Of a DNA stretch of 64,000 nucleotides, positions 30,766-40,982 are shown in pieces. A model generated the notes under the pieces. The model did no database searches, had not been told where the DNA came from, and saw only the letters and a program-made list of their open reading frames with translations. Made by a program: the position numbers and the translations under genes. Source of the DNA: Streptomyces carminius (GTDB taxonomy: Bacteria; Actinomycetota; Actinomycetes; Streptomycetales; Streptomycetaceae); NCBI RefSeq assembly GCF_002794255.1, contig NZ_PGGW01000069.1, positions 489,421 through 553,420 on the forward strand, in the 5' to 3' direction. Within the stretch, counting starts at the first letter, position 1. The number at the start of each line of letters is the position of its first letter.

Positions 30766-30811
30766 ACCCTCGATGCTACTCCGGTGTGCCCAGCCGGTGC
30801 TACCTTCCGTG

Positions 30812-33034
<2,223 letters not shown>

Positions 33035-33057
33035 ACCGCTCAGCGTGCGTCGCACGT

Positions 33058-33095
33058 GTTACGTTCCGCGCCCGGGCGGGTTACGGGGCGGGGAC
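33058..33095 (+). promoter_or_regulatory. Possible GlnR half-sites between nasA and the chelatase gene
   Basis: GTTAC occurs at 33058-33062 and again at 33080-33084, exactly 22 bases apart, the spacing of the two a-boxes in a GlnR site. The b-boxes are poor (CGCCC, and GGGAC at 33091-33095). Likely functional only if degenerate sites are tolerated. Confidence 0.35.
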
Positions 33096-33124
33096 ACCGG
33101 CCTCAGTGCGGCCGCCGGCGAGCG

Positions 33125-33161
33125 GTGAGCCGCAGGCAACCGGATGTCACAGGGGCGCAAC
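33125..33161 (+). promoter_or_regulatory. Second degenerate GlnR-like tandem
   Basis: GTGAG-n6-GCAAC, then five bases, then GTCAC-n6-GCAAC. Each half matches gTnAC-n6-GaAAC at 8 or 9 of 10 positions, but the central spacer is five instead of six. It ends 33 bases before the chelatase start, so it may serve that gene. Confidence 0.35.
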
Positions 33162-33194
33162 CGCGGGGCAATCGCGCGCCTTGAGACTGGGAGC

Positions 33195-34010
33195 ATGAGT
33201 CTCCACCCGCCGCCCTCCGTGCCGTACGCCGCGCCGTCCGTCCGGCCCGCGCCCGCCCTGGTGGCGGTCGCCCACGGCTCCCGCGACCCGGAGGCGCTGC
33301 CCGCGATCACCGCGCTGCTGGAGCTGGTGCGGTCGCTGCGGCCCGGGCTGCGGGTGGTGCCGGGGCACATCGAGCTGAACGAGCCGCTGTTGCCGGACAC
33401 CCTGGACGCGCTGCCGGCCGGTCCCGCGGTGCTGGTCCCGCTGCTGTTCGGCCGCGGTTACCACGTCAAGCACGACATCCCCCGGGCCGCGGCCGCCGCC
33501 GCGCACCTGGAGATCCGGACCGCCGCCCCGCTGGGGCCGCACCCCCTGCTCGCCGAGGCCCTGGCCGCACGGCTCGCCGAGGCCGTCCCCGAAGGCGGGG
33601 CACCGGACGGCGTGGTGCTGGCCGCCGCCGGCTCCCGCGATCCGGAGTCGGCCCGGGACGCCGGGCGGACGGCCGCCCTGCTCTCGGCCCGGCTCGGCGG
33701 TGTGCCGGTGCTTCCGGCCTACGCCTCGGCCGCGGCGCCGACCGTTCCCGAGGCGGTGGCCGCCCTGCGCCGGGCCGGCTGCCGGCGGCCCGCGCTGGCC
33801 TCGTACTTCGCCGCTCCCGGCCATTTCGCCACCCGGTGCGCGCGGGCCGTGCCGGAGCTGCCCGCGGCCGGTCCGCTGGGCGCGCACCCGGCCCTGGCCC
33901 GCCTGGTGCTGCACCGCTACGACGAGGCCCGGGCCCGTTTCCGCGCCCCGGCCCGCCGCCTCCGGGCCGGACGCCCGGTGCCGGTGCCGGCGGGCGGCCC
34001 GGCGCGTTAG
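33195..34010 (+). CDS. Sirohydrochlorin chelatase (CbiX/SirB-like)
   Basis: A 271-residue two-repeat CbiX protein. The N-repeat has LVAVAHGSRDPEALPAI with the metal-binding His, and GHIELNEPLLPDTLDAL and LLFGRGYHVKHDIPRA with a second His. The C-repeat VVLAAAGSRDPESARDAG lacks the first His but retains SYFAAPGHFATR. It inserts iron (or cobalt) into sirohydrochlorin; beside nitrite reductase genes, making siroheme is the natural role. ATG 33195 is used although the GGGAG is too close to be ideal. It is divergent from nasA. Confidence 0.88.
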   Translation: MSLHPPPSVPYAAPSVRPAPALVAVAHGSRDPEALPAITALLELVRSLRPGLRVVPGHIELNEPLLPDTLDALPAGPAVLVPLLFGRGYHVKHDIPRAAAAAAHLEIRTAAPLGPHPLLAEALAARLAEAVPEGGAPDGVVLAAAGSRDPESARDAGRTAALLSARLGGVPVLPAYASAAAPTVPEAVAALRRAGCRRPALASYFAAPGHFATRCARAVPELPAAGPLGAHPALARLVLHRYDEARARFRAPARRLRAGRPVPVPAGGPAR

Positions 34011-34070
34011 GCACGGCGGCCGGAGGGCGGCCCCGGCGCGACTGTCGGCCGTGGCCGATACCGTCGGTGT

Positions 34071-35489
34071 ATGCACGGCAGGCATGGCGATCCGTACGGC
34101 ATGGAGGACGCCGCTCATCCCGACACCCACCACGCCCCTGCCCACCCGCACCCCCCTGCCGGCACCGCCCCCCGCACGGCCTCCTACGACGAGGCGGCGC
34201 TGGAGCGCTGGGTGCCCGAGCCCGACAAGCGGCCCGGCCGTACCGCCTTCCAGCGCGACCGGGCCCGGGTGCTGCACTCCGCGGCACTGCGGCGGCTCGC
34301 GGGCAAGACCCAGGTCGTCGCCCCCGACCGGTCCGGCGGCGCGGGGCAGGAGTGGGACGCCACCCCCCGCACCAGGCTGACCCACTCCCTGGAGTGCGCC
34401 CAGGTCGGCCGGGAGCTGGGCGCCGCCCTCGGCTGCGACCCGGATCTGGTGGAGGCCGCCTGCCTCGCCCACGACCTGGGCCACCCGCCCTTCGGTCACC
34501 ACGGCGAGCGGGTGCTGGACGGTATCGCCGCGCCCTGCGGCGGCTTCGAGGGCAACGCCCAGTCGCTGCGGCTGCTGTCCCGGCTGGAGCCGAAGCGGTT
34601 CGTGACGGGGACCGGGCCGGACGGCGGCGAACGGCTGGTCAGCGTCGGCCTCAACCTCACCCGCGCGGCGCTGGACGCCGCCACCAAGTACCCCTGGCCG
34701 CGCGGCGGCCACCCCACCGACCCGGGCTCGGGAAAGTTCGGCGTGTACGAGGACGACCTGCCGGTCTTCACCTGGTTCCGCGCCGGCGCCCCCGGGCACC
34801 GGCGGTGCTTCGAGGCGCAGGTCATGGACTGGGCCGACGACGTCGCCTACTCCGTCCACGACGTCGAGGACGGTCTGCACGCCGGGCATCTGGACCCCAA
34901 CCTGCTGCTCGCCGAGTCCGAACGCCGCGAGGTCCTCTCCCTCGCCGCCCGCCGCTACGCGCCGCCCGGCACCGCGGAGGCCGAACTCGCGGAGGCGCTG
35001 GACCGGCTGCTGGACCAGGAGTGGTGGCCGCACGGCTACGACGGGACGGCCCTCGCCCAGGCCCGGCTGAAGGACGCCACCAGCCAGCTCATCGGCCGCT
35101 TCTGCCTGGCCGCCGAGGGCGCCACCCGGGTCGCGTACGGCTCCGGCCGGCTGACCCGCTACGCCGCCGCCCTGGTGGTACCGCGCGGGACACGGCTGGA
35201 GTGCGACGTGCTCAAGGCCGTCGCCGACCGGTATGTGATGCAGCGCCCCGACCAGGAACGGCTGCGCGGTGAGCAGCGCGCCGTCCTGACCGAGCTGGCC
35301 GAGGCGCTGACGGCCCGCGCACCCGACGGGCTGGACCCCCAGTTCCGCACGCTGTACGCGGCCGCCGGCACCGACGCCGCACGGCTGCGGGTGATCGTCG
35401 ACCAGATCGCCGCCCTGACCGACGCCTCGGCCCGCCGGCTCCACGCCCGCCTGACCGGGCCCCGCGGCACCACCGCCGCCATCGGTTGA
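34071..35489 (+). CDS. dgt: dGTP triphosphohydrolase-like HD protein
   Basis: A 472-residue HD-domain phosphohydrolase, expected to split dGTP (or other dNTPs) to the nucleoside and triphosphate. Motifs: RDRARVLHSAALRRLAGKTQV, TRLTHSLECAQVGREL (metal His), AACLAHDLGHPPFGHHGE (HD pair), and MDWADDVAYSVHDVEDGL. The first about 35 residues are His/Pro-rich and poorly conserved, so the ATG at 34101 is a possible alternative start. It stands 60 bases after the chelatase but is unrelated in function. Confidence 0.9.
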   Translation: MHGRHGDPYGMEDAAHPDTHHAPAHPHPPAGTAPRTASYDEAALERWVPEPDKRPGRTAFQRDRARVLHSAALRRLAGKTQVVAPDRSGGAGQEWDATPRTRLTHSLECAQVGRELGAALGCDPDLVEAACLAHDLGHPPFGHHGERVLDGIAAPCGGFEGNAQSLRLLSRLEPKRFVTGTGPDGGERLVSVGLNLTRAALDAATKYPWPRGGHPTDPGSGKFGVYEDDLPVFTWFRAGAPGHRRCFEAQVMDWADDVAYSVHDVEDGLHAGHLDPNLLLAESERREVLSLAARRYAPPGTAEAELAEALDRLLDQEWWPHGYDGTALAQARLKDATSQLIGRFCLAAEGATRVAYGSGRLTRYAAALVVPRGTRLECDVLKAVADRYVMQRPDQERLRGEQRAVLTELAEALTARAPDGLDPQFRTLYAAAGTDAARLRVIVDQIAALTDASARRLHARLTGPRGTTAAIG

Positions 35490-35520
35490 CGGAGGCGGGG
35501 CGAGGGCGGGAAGGCCGGAA

Positions 35521-35600
35521 GAACCCACGGAAACCGACGGAGACCCACGGAGACCCACGGAATTCAACGGGAGCCGACGGGAGTCGGCGAGCGTCGACGG
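35521..35600 (+). repeat. Ten-base phased repeat ending in ACGG
   Basis: Six adjacent decamers from 35521 to 35580 all end in ACGG: GAACCCACGG, AAACCGACGG, AGACCCACGG twice, AATTCAACGG and GAGCCGACGG. GCGTCGACGG follows in register at 35591-35600. The period equals about one helical turn. They begin 32 bases after the dgt stop. Confidence 0.7.
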
Positions 35601-35617
35601 TTCCGGGGTCGAGTATT

Positions 35618-35639
35618 CGCGTAGGCATATTCTTACGCG
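35618..35639. promoter_or_regulatory. Inverted repeat in the protease upstream region
   Basis: CGCGTA (35618-35623) and TACGCG (35634-35639) flank ten mostly A/T bases. They lie at the start of the A/T-rich part, about 230 bases before the protease start. Possible regulator site. Confidence 0.3.
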
Positions 35640-35869
35640 GGCTGAAAAAGTACCGTGCCATGACCGTCGCCCAGCTGCGCCGCAGGCCGAAATCGCAGGA
35701 ACGAGTACCGAAACGAGCTGGTGGAAGTGAGAATTTGATGGCCGGTAGGCGCCCTGCCCACCCGGCTCCGATCTCTGTAGATTGTCGGCGTCCACAGCGA
35801 GAATTCGCATTAGGGAAATTTCCTTGGCATCTCGCTTCCGGTTTTCCGCCACTCGAAGGGAAACACCGC

Positions 35870-36907
35870 ATGCGTCGAATACGACGTCTTCTGCTGCCCC
35901 CGCTCGCCGCCGCTCTGCTGGTCCTCGGACTGAACGGGCCGGCCGCGGCGGAGACCACCGCCGAGAGAGCGCCGGGCGCGGGCCCGTCGGCCACGGTCAG
36001 ATCCGTTCCCGGACTCTCGGACGGCACCACCGCCGACTCCGCGCCCGCCGCCGAGCGGATCGCGGAGTACTGGACCCCCGAGCGGATGGCGAAGGCCGTA
36101 CCCGCCGACGAACCCGCGGCGGACTTACCCGGCACCGCGGAGCCCGCCCCCGCCGGGCGGCCCGCGGACACCTCCGGCCCCGCCGGCTCCACCCCGCCCG
36201 CGCCGCCCGCCGTGGAACGGGGTGACGACGCCGCGGTGCTGCTGGACGAGACCCCGGCCGTCGGGAAGGTGTTCTTCACCAACCCGGTCGACGGCCGGGA
36301 CTACGTCTGCTCGGGCAGCGCCCTCAACAGCCCGTCGAAGCAGATGGTTCTCACCGCGGGCCACTGCGTCAACACCGGCGGCAACGGCAGCACGGCGGGC
36401 CAGTGGATGGAGAACTGGACCTACGTCCCCCGGTACCGCGACGGGTCCGCCCCGTTCGGCAGCTTCGCCGCCAAGGAGTACCGCTCGTTCAACGGCTGGG
36501 TCAACGACAGCAGCTTCGCCTGGGACGCGGCCATGGTGACCACCTGGCCCAGCGGCGGCGACAAGCTCGTCGACGCCACCGGCGGCCACGGACTCAGCTG
36601 GAACTACGACCGGGCGCAGGCCGTCACCGTCTGGGGCTACCCCGTGGACCGCGACAGCGGCCAGGTCCAGTGGTGGTGTTCCGGCACCACGGAGCGCGTC
36701 GGCATCCTGGACGGCCGCATCCAGATAAAGTGTGACTTCGGCGGCGGGTCGAGCGGCGGCCCGTGGCTGCGCGAGTACAGCGACAGCAGCGGCCTGGGAT
36801 ACGCCAACGGCGTGATGAGCACGGTCAACGACGCGGGCTGGAACCGCAGCCCGTACTTCGACGACAACATCAAGGCGATGTTCGACGCCCAGGGCAGCAG
36901 GACCTGA
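35870..36907 (+). CDS. Secreted trypsin-like serine protease with TTA codon
   Basis: A 345-residue secreted protease. A Sec signal ends near AAA/ETTAE (about residue 27). The pro-region carries EYWTPERMAKAVP, seen widely before Streptomyces trypsin-like domains, then a Pro/Ala linker. The S1 domain has His165 (LTAGHCVN), Asp219 (FAWDAAMVTTW) and Ser295 in GGGSSGGPW, so the usual GDSGG reads GSSGG. Cys pairs are CSGS/GHC and CSGT/IKCDF. GAAGGG precedes ATG 35870. Codon 86 is TTA (36125-36127), suggesting bldA-dependent late expression. Confidence 0.9.
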   Translation: MRRIRRLLLPPLAAALLVLGLNGPAAAETTAERAPGAGPSATVRSVPGLSDGTTADSAPAAERIAEYWTPERMAKAVPADEPAADLPGTAEPAPAGRPADTSGPAGSTPPAPPAVERGDDAAVLLDETPAVGKVFFTNPVDGRDYVCSGSALNSPSKQMVLTAGHCVNTGGNGSTAGQWMENWTYVPRYRDGSAPFGSFAAKEYRSFNGWVNDSSFAWDAAMVTTWPSGGDKLVDATGGHGLSWNYDRAQAVTVWGYPVDRDSGQVQWWCSGTTERVGILDGRIQIKCDFGGGSSGGPWLREYSDSSGLGYANGVMSTVNDAGWNRSPYFDDNIKAMFDAQGSRT

Positions 36908-36953
36908 CCGCCGCCGGCGGCCGGGCAGGTCCAGGACTTCGGGAGGTGCCGGG

Positions 36954-37199
36954 GTGAGAACCGCCACGGTCCGCAGAACCGTGCTGGCGTCGGGTGCCGC
37001 CCTGGCCGTCGCCGCCGCCTTGGCCGCCGGGCTCGTCCGGCGGGCGGCGGCCGGCACCGGCCGCCGCCCGCCCGGTCCGCCCCGCTCCGGCACCACGACC
37101 GGTGCCCCGGCGGACCGCGGCCCCGCCGCCACCGGGGAGTACTGGACGCCCGGGCGGATGCGGAACGCCGGGCCGGCCCCGATGCCGGAGGACGACTGA
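36954..37199 (+). CDS. Small secreted protein sharing the protease pro-region motif
   Basis: An 81-residue protein with a Sec-type signal or anchor (RRTVLASGAALAVAAALAAGLV), a Gly/Pro/Arg-rich middle, and a C-terminus EYWTPGRMRNAGPAPMPEDD. The EYWTPxRMxxAxP stretch matches the pro-region of the protease 46 bases upstream, but no protease domain follows. GTG 36954 has a strong GGGAGGTG ribosome site at 36941-36948. It could be a protease relic cut down to signal plus pro-region, or a small protein that works with the protease. It is probably cotranscribed. Confidence 0.65.
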   Translation: MRTATVRRTVLASGAALAVAAALAAGLVRRAAAGTGRRPPGPPRSGTTTGAPADRGPAATGEYWTPGRMRNAGPAPMPEDD

Positions 37200-37247
37200 A
37201 CGTGCCGCCGTCCGGCCCGCGGGCCGGACGGCGGCACGCGGCGCGGA

Positions 37248-37664
37248 TCAGCCCAGCGCGTGACCGGTGGTGCTGTCCACGTGGGCGGGAACGTCCCCGT
37301 CGTAGCGGTCCCCGGTCGTGGCCGTGCCCGACGGCTCGAACATCATGATCGACCCGCCCGGCGAGGACGGCCGGTGCTCGGTGCCCCGGGGCACCGTGAA
37401 CGTGTCGCCCTTGTGCAGTACGACGGTGGACTCGTTGCCCTCGGCGTCGCGCAGGGCGATGTCGAAACGGGCGCCGGGGCCGCCGAGGGCGCAGGGGAAC
37501 TCGTCGGTGTCCTCGTGGACGTGCCAGATGTGCTCGCCCCGCACATGGGCGATCCGTACGTCGTAGTCGTTCACGCGGGTGACGATCCGCGGACTGTACA
37601 CGTCGTCGAAGGAGGCCAGCGCCTCGGTCAGGTTCACGGGCTGCGGTGCGGGCTGCTGAGTCAT
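37248..37664 (-). CDS. Cupin-domain protein
   Basis: A 138-residue single-domain cupin. Motif 1 is HIWHVHEDTDEFPCALGG with metal-type His and Glu residues, and motif 2 is GDTFTVPRGTEHRPSSP. ATG 37664 has GGAAGGA upstream. Such small cupins bind metal and can be isomerases, dioxygenases or sugar-binding proteins; no specific role can be assigned. It is on the same strand as the EEP gene, 79 bases further upstream. Confidence 0.85.
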   Translation of the reverse strand: MTQQPAPQPVNLTEALASFDDVYSPRIVTRVNDYDVRIAHVRGEHIWHVHEDTDEFPCALGGPGARFDIALRDAEGNESTVVLHKGDTFTVPRGTEHRPSSPGGSIMMFEPSGTATTGDRYDGDVPAHVDSTTGHALG

Positions 37665-37743
37665 GGTGACGATCCTTCCCGCGCCCGGCACCGGGCGTCC
37701 AGGGCATTGCCGGACACGCGGACGCCCCGGCGCCGGGCCCGGC

Positions 37744-38592
37744 TCAGCCGGAGGGAGTGTCCGCCAGGTCCGCCAGGTCCGCCAGGACCGCCGCGTGGTC
37801 GGAGGGCCAGACGCCGTCCACCGGGCGGTCGCCCGCGCGCCGTACGGAGCGGACACGGCCGAGCCCGCCGGGGCCGGGCGGGCCGACCCGGATGTAGTCC
37901 ACCCGGGCACTGGGCCGGAAGGCCGCCGCGACATGGGGGTTCGCCGCGTCCCGGGTGGCCGAGGGCGCCCGCGGGTCGGCGTGCTCCCAGGCGTCGAGGA
38001 GCACCTGGCCGGGGACGGCGGGAGCGGTCAGGGAGCCGCCGAGCAGCCGGATCTCGTCGGATTCCGGCCGGGCGTTGAAGTCCCCGGTGACCACCGGCGG
38101 GAAGTCGGTGCCGCCGCGGTGGAGCGCGACGAACCGGGCCAGGGCCGTCACCTGCCCGCACCGGACCGCCGAGGCGTGCGCGGCCGAGGCCAGATGGGTG
38201 GTGAAGAACGGCACCGGGTGCCCGGGCAGGTCCAGCCGCGCGTACAGGGCCAGCCGGCCGTCGTCCAGTTCCTCGGGCGCGGGCAGCCGCAGCACCTCGC
38301 TCTCCAGGACCGGCCACCGGCTGAGCACCGCGTTGCCGATGCCGACGGACGGGTCGCCCAGCCGGCGCTGCCAGCGCCCGGGGGAGTCGGAGGGGCCCCA
38401 GGCGCAGTGCAGGCCGAGCTCGTCGGCGAGCCACCGGGCGAGGTTCTCCGTGCGGTTCCCCCCGCCGTGCTCCCACACCTCCTGCAGGCCGACGACGTCG
38501 GGCCGCAGCTCGCGCAGCACGGTGAGGACGGCCTTGCGCCGTTCCTCCCACGGGCCGAACCGCCACCACAGGTTCCATGTCAGCACGCGCAT
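37744..38592 (-). CDS. Endonuclease/exonuclease/phosphatase-family protein
   Basis: A 282-residue EEP-fold hydrolase. Conserved blocks: MRVLTWNLWWRFG, DVVGLQEVWEHG (metal Glu), TTHLASAAHASAVR, PPVVTGDFNARPESDEIRLL and the end PSDHAAVLADL. It cuts phosphodiester or phosphomonoester bonds; DNA, RNA and inositol-phosphate members share these motifs. No signal peptide. GGAAGG precedes ATG 38592. The C-terminus contains the repeat DLADLADLAD from three copies of a nine-base unit. Confidence 0.87.
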   Translation of the reverse strand: MRVLTWNLWWRFGPWEERRKAVLTVLRELRPDVVGLQEVWEHGGGNRTENLARWLADELGLHCAWGPSDSPGRWQRRLGDPSVGIGNAVLSRWPVLESEVLRLPAPEELDDGRLALYARLDLPGHPVPFFTTHLASAAHASAVRCGQVTALARFVALHRGGTDFPPVVTGDFNARPESDEIRLLGGSLTAPAVPGQVLLDAWEHADPRAPSATRDAANPHVAAAFRPSARVDYIRVGPPGPGGLGRVRSVRRAGDRPVDGVWPSDHAAVLADLADLADTPSG

Positions 38593-38763
38593 CCGGTTCC
38601 GCCTTCCCGGGTCCCTGGTGAACATCCTGCTCGCTCCCGCCGTGCCGTTCTCCGGTGGGGTGACGGCCGGGGGGCCGGGCGGGAAACGGACCGGGAACCT
38701 CCCGGCAAGGAACGGCGGCGGCCGCCGGCGGCCCGGGGTGCCGGAGGTGTCGGGGGCCGGCCG

Positions 38764-38769
38764 TAGACT
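38764..38769 (+). promoter_or_regulatory. Probable -10 element of a leaderless dnaG transcript
   Basis: TAGACT lies six bases before the GTG start of dnaG, with no ribosome site between. This spacing places transcription start at or next to the start codon, which is common in actinobacteria. Confidence 0.5.
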
Positions 38770-38775
38770 TCTGCC

Positions 38776-40692
38776 GTGGCGGGACGGATCAACGACGAGG
38801 ACGTGAAGGCGGTACGGGACGCGGTCCCGATCGACGCCGTCGTCGCGGAGTACCTCCAGCTCCGCCCGGCGGGCGGCGGCAACCTCAAGGGCCTGTGCCC
38901 CTTCCACGACGAGAAGTCCCCGTCCTTCCACGTCAGCCCGAGCAAGGGGCTCTACCACTGCTTCGGCTGCCAGGCCGGCGGCGACACCCTCGACTTCGTG
39001 ATGAAGGTGGACCACCTCTCCTTCTCCGAGGCCGTCGAGCGGCTCGCCTCCCAGGCCGGGATCACCCTGCGCTACGAGGAGGGCGGCTACGCGCCCGGCC
39101 GCCAGCAGGGCGAGCGCATCCGGCTGGTCCAGGCGCACAAGGCCGCCGCCGCCTTCTACACCGAGCGGCTCGACTCGCCCGAGGCCGAGACCGGCCGCCG
39201 CTTCCTCGCCGAGCGCGGCTTCGACTCCGGCGCCGCGGCCCACTTCGGCGTCGGCTACGCCCCGGCCGGCTGGGACCACCTGACCCGCTTCCTGCGCGGC
39301 AAGGGCTTCAGCGACAAGGAGCTGATCCTGGCCGGCCTCGCCCAGGAGAGCCGCAACGGCCGGCCCATCGACCGCTTCCGCGGCCGGCTGATGTGGCCCG
39401 TCCGCGACATCACCGGCGAGGTCGTCGGCTTCGGCGCCCGCCGGCTCCGCGAGGACGACAACGGGCCGAAGTACCTCAACACCCCCGAGACGGCGATCTA
39501 CCACAAGTCCCAGGTGCTGTACGGCATCGACCTCGCCAAGCGGGAGATCGCGAAGACCGGCCGGGCCGTGGTCGTCGAGGGCTACACGGACGTGATGGCC
39601 TGTCACCTGGCCGGGATCACCGGCGCGATCGCCACCTGCGGCACCGCCTTCGGCGGCGAGCACATCAAGATCCTGCGGCGGCTGCTGATGGACAACTCCC
39701 GCTCGGAGGTGGTCTTCACCTTCGACGGCGACGCGGCCGGGCAGAAGGCCGCGCTGCGCGCCTTCGAGGACGACCAGAAGTTCGCCGCCCGCACCTCGAT
39801 CGCCATCACCCCCGGTGGCATGGACCCGTGCGAGCTGCGGCTGGCCGAGGGGGACGAGGCGGTGCGGGGGCTGGTGGAAGGGCGTTCCCCGCTCTTCGAG
39901 TTCGCCATCCGCTCGGTCACCGGGCAGCACAACCTGGACACCGCCGAGGGCCGGGCCGCCGCGCTGGAGGAGGCCGCGCCGATCGTCGCCCGGATCAAGG
40001 ACGGCTCGATCCAGCACCAGTACGCCGTACGGCTGGCCGGGATGCTGGGCATCCTCGACACCGAGTTCGTCGTACGCCGGGTGGGACAGCTCGCCCGCCG
40101 GCTCCGCGAGCGCGGGGGCGCCCCCGAGGGCGGTCCGCGGTACCGCGGCGGCCACCCGGCCGGAGCGTCCGCGGTGCCCGTGGCCCCCGGACCGGTGCCC
40201 GGCGGCCCCCGGCTCGACCTGCGCACCCCCCGGCTGCGGGCCGAGCGCGAACTGCTCAAGCTGGCGCTGCAGTTCCCGCAACTGGTCGCCCCGCTCTTCG
40301 ACGCCTACGGTGCCGACGAGTTCACCGCCGCCCCCTACGCGGCGGTGCGCCAGGCGATCGAGAAGGCCGGGGGAGTGGAGCGGGCCGACGGCGAGTACCT
40401 GGTCCGGGTGCGCGCCGCCGCGCCGGACGACACCATGCGGTCGATGATCACCGAGCTGAGCGTCGAGCCCCTGATGACCCCGCGCGAGCCCGACGAGATG
40501 TACGCCGGGGAGTTCCTGGTCAAGGTCCGTCTGGAGGCGGTCAACCGCCGGATCGCCGAGCTGCGCAGTACCTTCGAACGCCTGGTGAGCAGCGGCGACG
40601 AGAAGCAGACCGCCGTGTCCCAGGAGCTGTGGACGCTGGAGCAGTACGGCCGGGCACTGCGCGACCGGGGCGCCGCCGCGCTGTGGTCCTGA
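38776..40692 (+). CDS. dnaG: DNA primase
   Basis: A 638-residue primase making RNA primers for replication. The N-terminal CHC2 zinc domain starts at Cys41 (CPFHDEKSPSFH with YHCFGC). The TOPRIM core has VVVEGYTDVMA and FTFDGDAAGQKAA. A Pro/Gly-rich linker (about 450-480) leads to the C-terminal DnaB-interaction domain (RAERELLKLALQFPQL). The GTG start is fixed by the conserved MAGRINDEDVKAVRDAV and the TAGACT element just upstream. It is followed by hrdA. Confidence 0.97.
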   Translation: MAGRINDEDVKAVRDAVPIDAVVAEYLQLRPAGGGNLKGLCPFHDEKSPSFHVSPSKGLYHCFGCQAGGDTLDFVMKVDHLSFSEAVERLASQAGITLRYEEGGYAPGRQQGERIRLVQAHKAAAAFYTERLDSPEAETGRRFLAERGFDSGAAAHFGVGYAPAGWDHLTRFLRGKGFSDKELILAGLAQESRNGRPIDRFRGRLMWPVRDITGEVVGFGARRLREDDNGPKYLNTPETAIYHKSQVLYGIDLAKREIAKTGRAVVVEGYTDVMACHLAGITGAIATCGTAFGGEHIKILRRLLMDNSRSEVVFTFDGDAAGQKAALRAFEDDQKFAARTSIAITPGGMDPCELRLAEGDEAVRGLVEGRSPLFEFAIRSVTGQHNLDTAEGRAAALEEAAPIVARIKDGSIQHQYAVRLAGMLGILDTEFVVRRVGQLARRLRERGGAPEGGPRYRGGHPAGASAVPVAPGPVPGGPRLDLRTPRLRAERELLKLALQFPQLVAPLFDAYGADEFTAAPYAAVRQAIEKAGGVERADGEYLVRVRAAAPDDTMRSMITELSVEPLMTPREPDEMYAGEFLVKVRLEAVNRRIAELRSTFERLVSSGDEKQTAVSQELWTLEQYGRALRDRGAAALWS

Positions 40693-40710
40693 CGGCCGTT
40701 CCCGGCCGTC
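40691..40710 (+). terminator. Hairpin at the dnaG stop
   Basis: GACGGCCG (40691-40698) and CGGCCGTC (40703-40710) pair around TTCC, beginning inside the stop codon. Only eight pairs, so termination may be partial before hrdA. Confidence 0.45.
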
Positions 40711-40982
40711 CGCCCCGGTCCCTTCCGGTGGGTCTCCGTGACGGCCCGTGCACACCGGGTGCCGGCCGGGCCCAAAAACTGGGCGCACGACTCTCGTGGG
40801 CGGAGTGTGTCGTGGCGCACACTGGGAAGGGTTCCTGAGTCCCGGAGCGCGCATCCCCCAAAGAGCCGCTCGCCCGCCCCGGGGCGGACGGCGTACGGCC
40901 GCGTCCGTCGTGTCCGTGTCCGTCCGTCCTTGTCTCGCGTGTCGTCCCCCCACCGGCAGCGATCAGCTTGGAGGCCGCCCCC

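Larger units (their letters stand above)
35490..35869. other. Region between dgt and the protease
   Basis: These 380 bases hold a ten-base phased repeat (35521-35580) and an unusually A/T-rich stretch (35600-35850) with an inverted repeat at 35618-35639. The latter is probably the protease promoter. No gene is supported. Confidence 0.5.
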
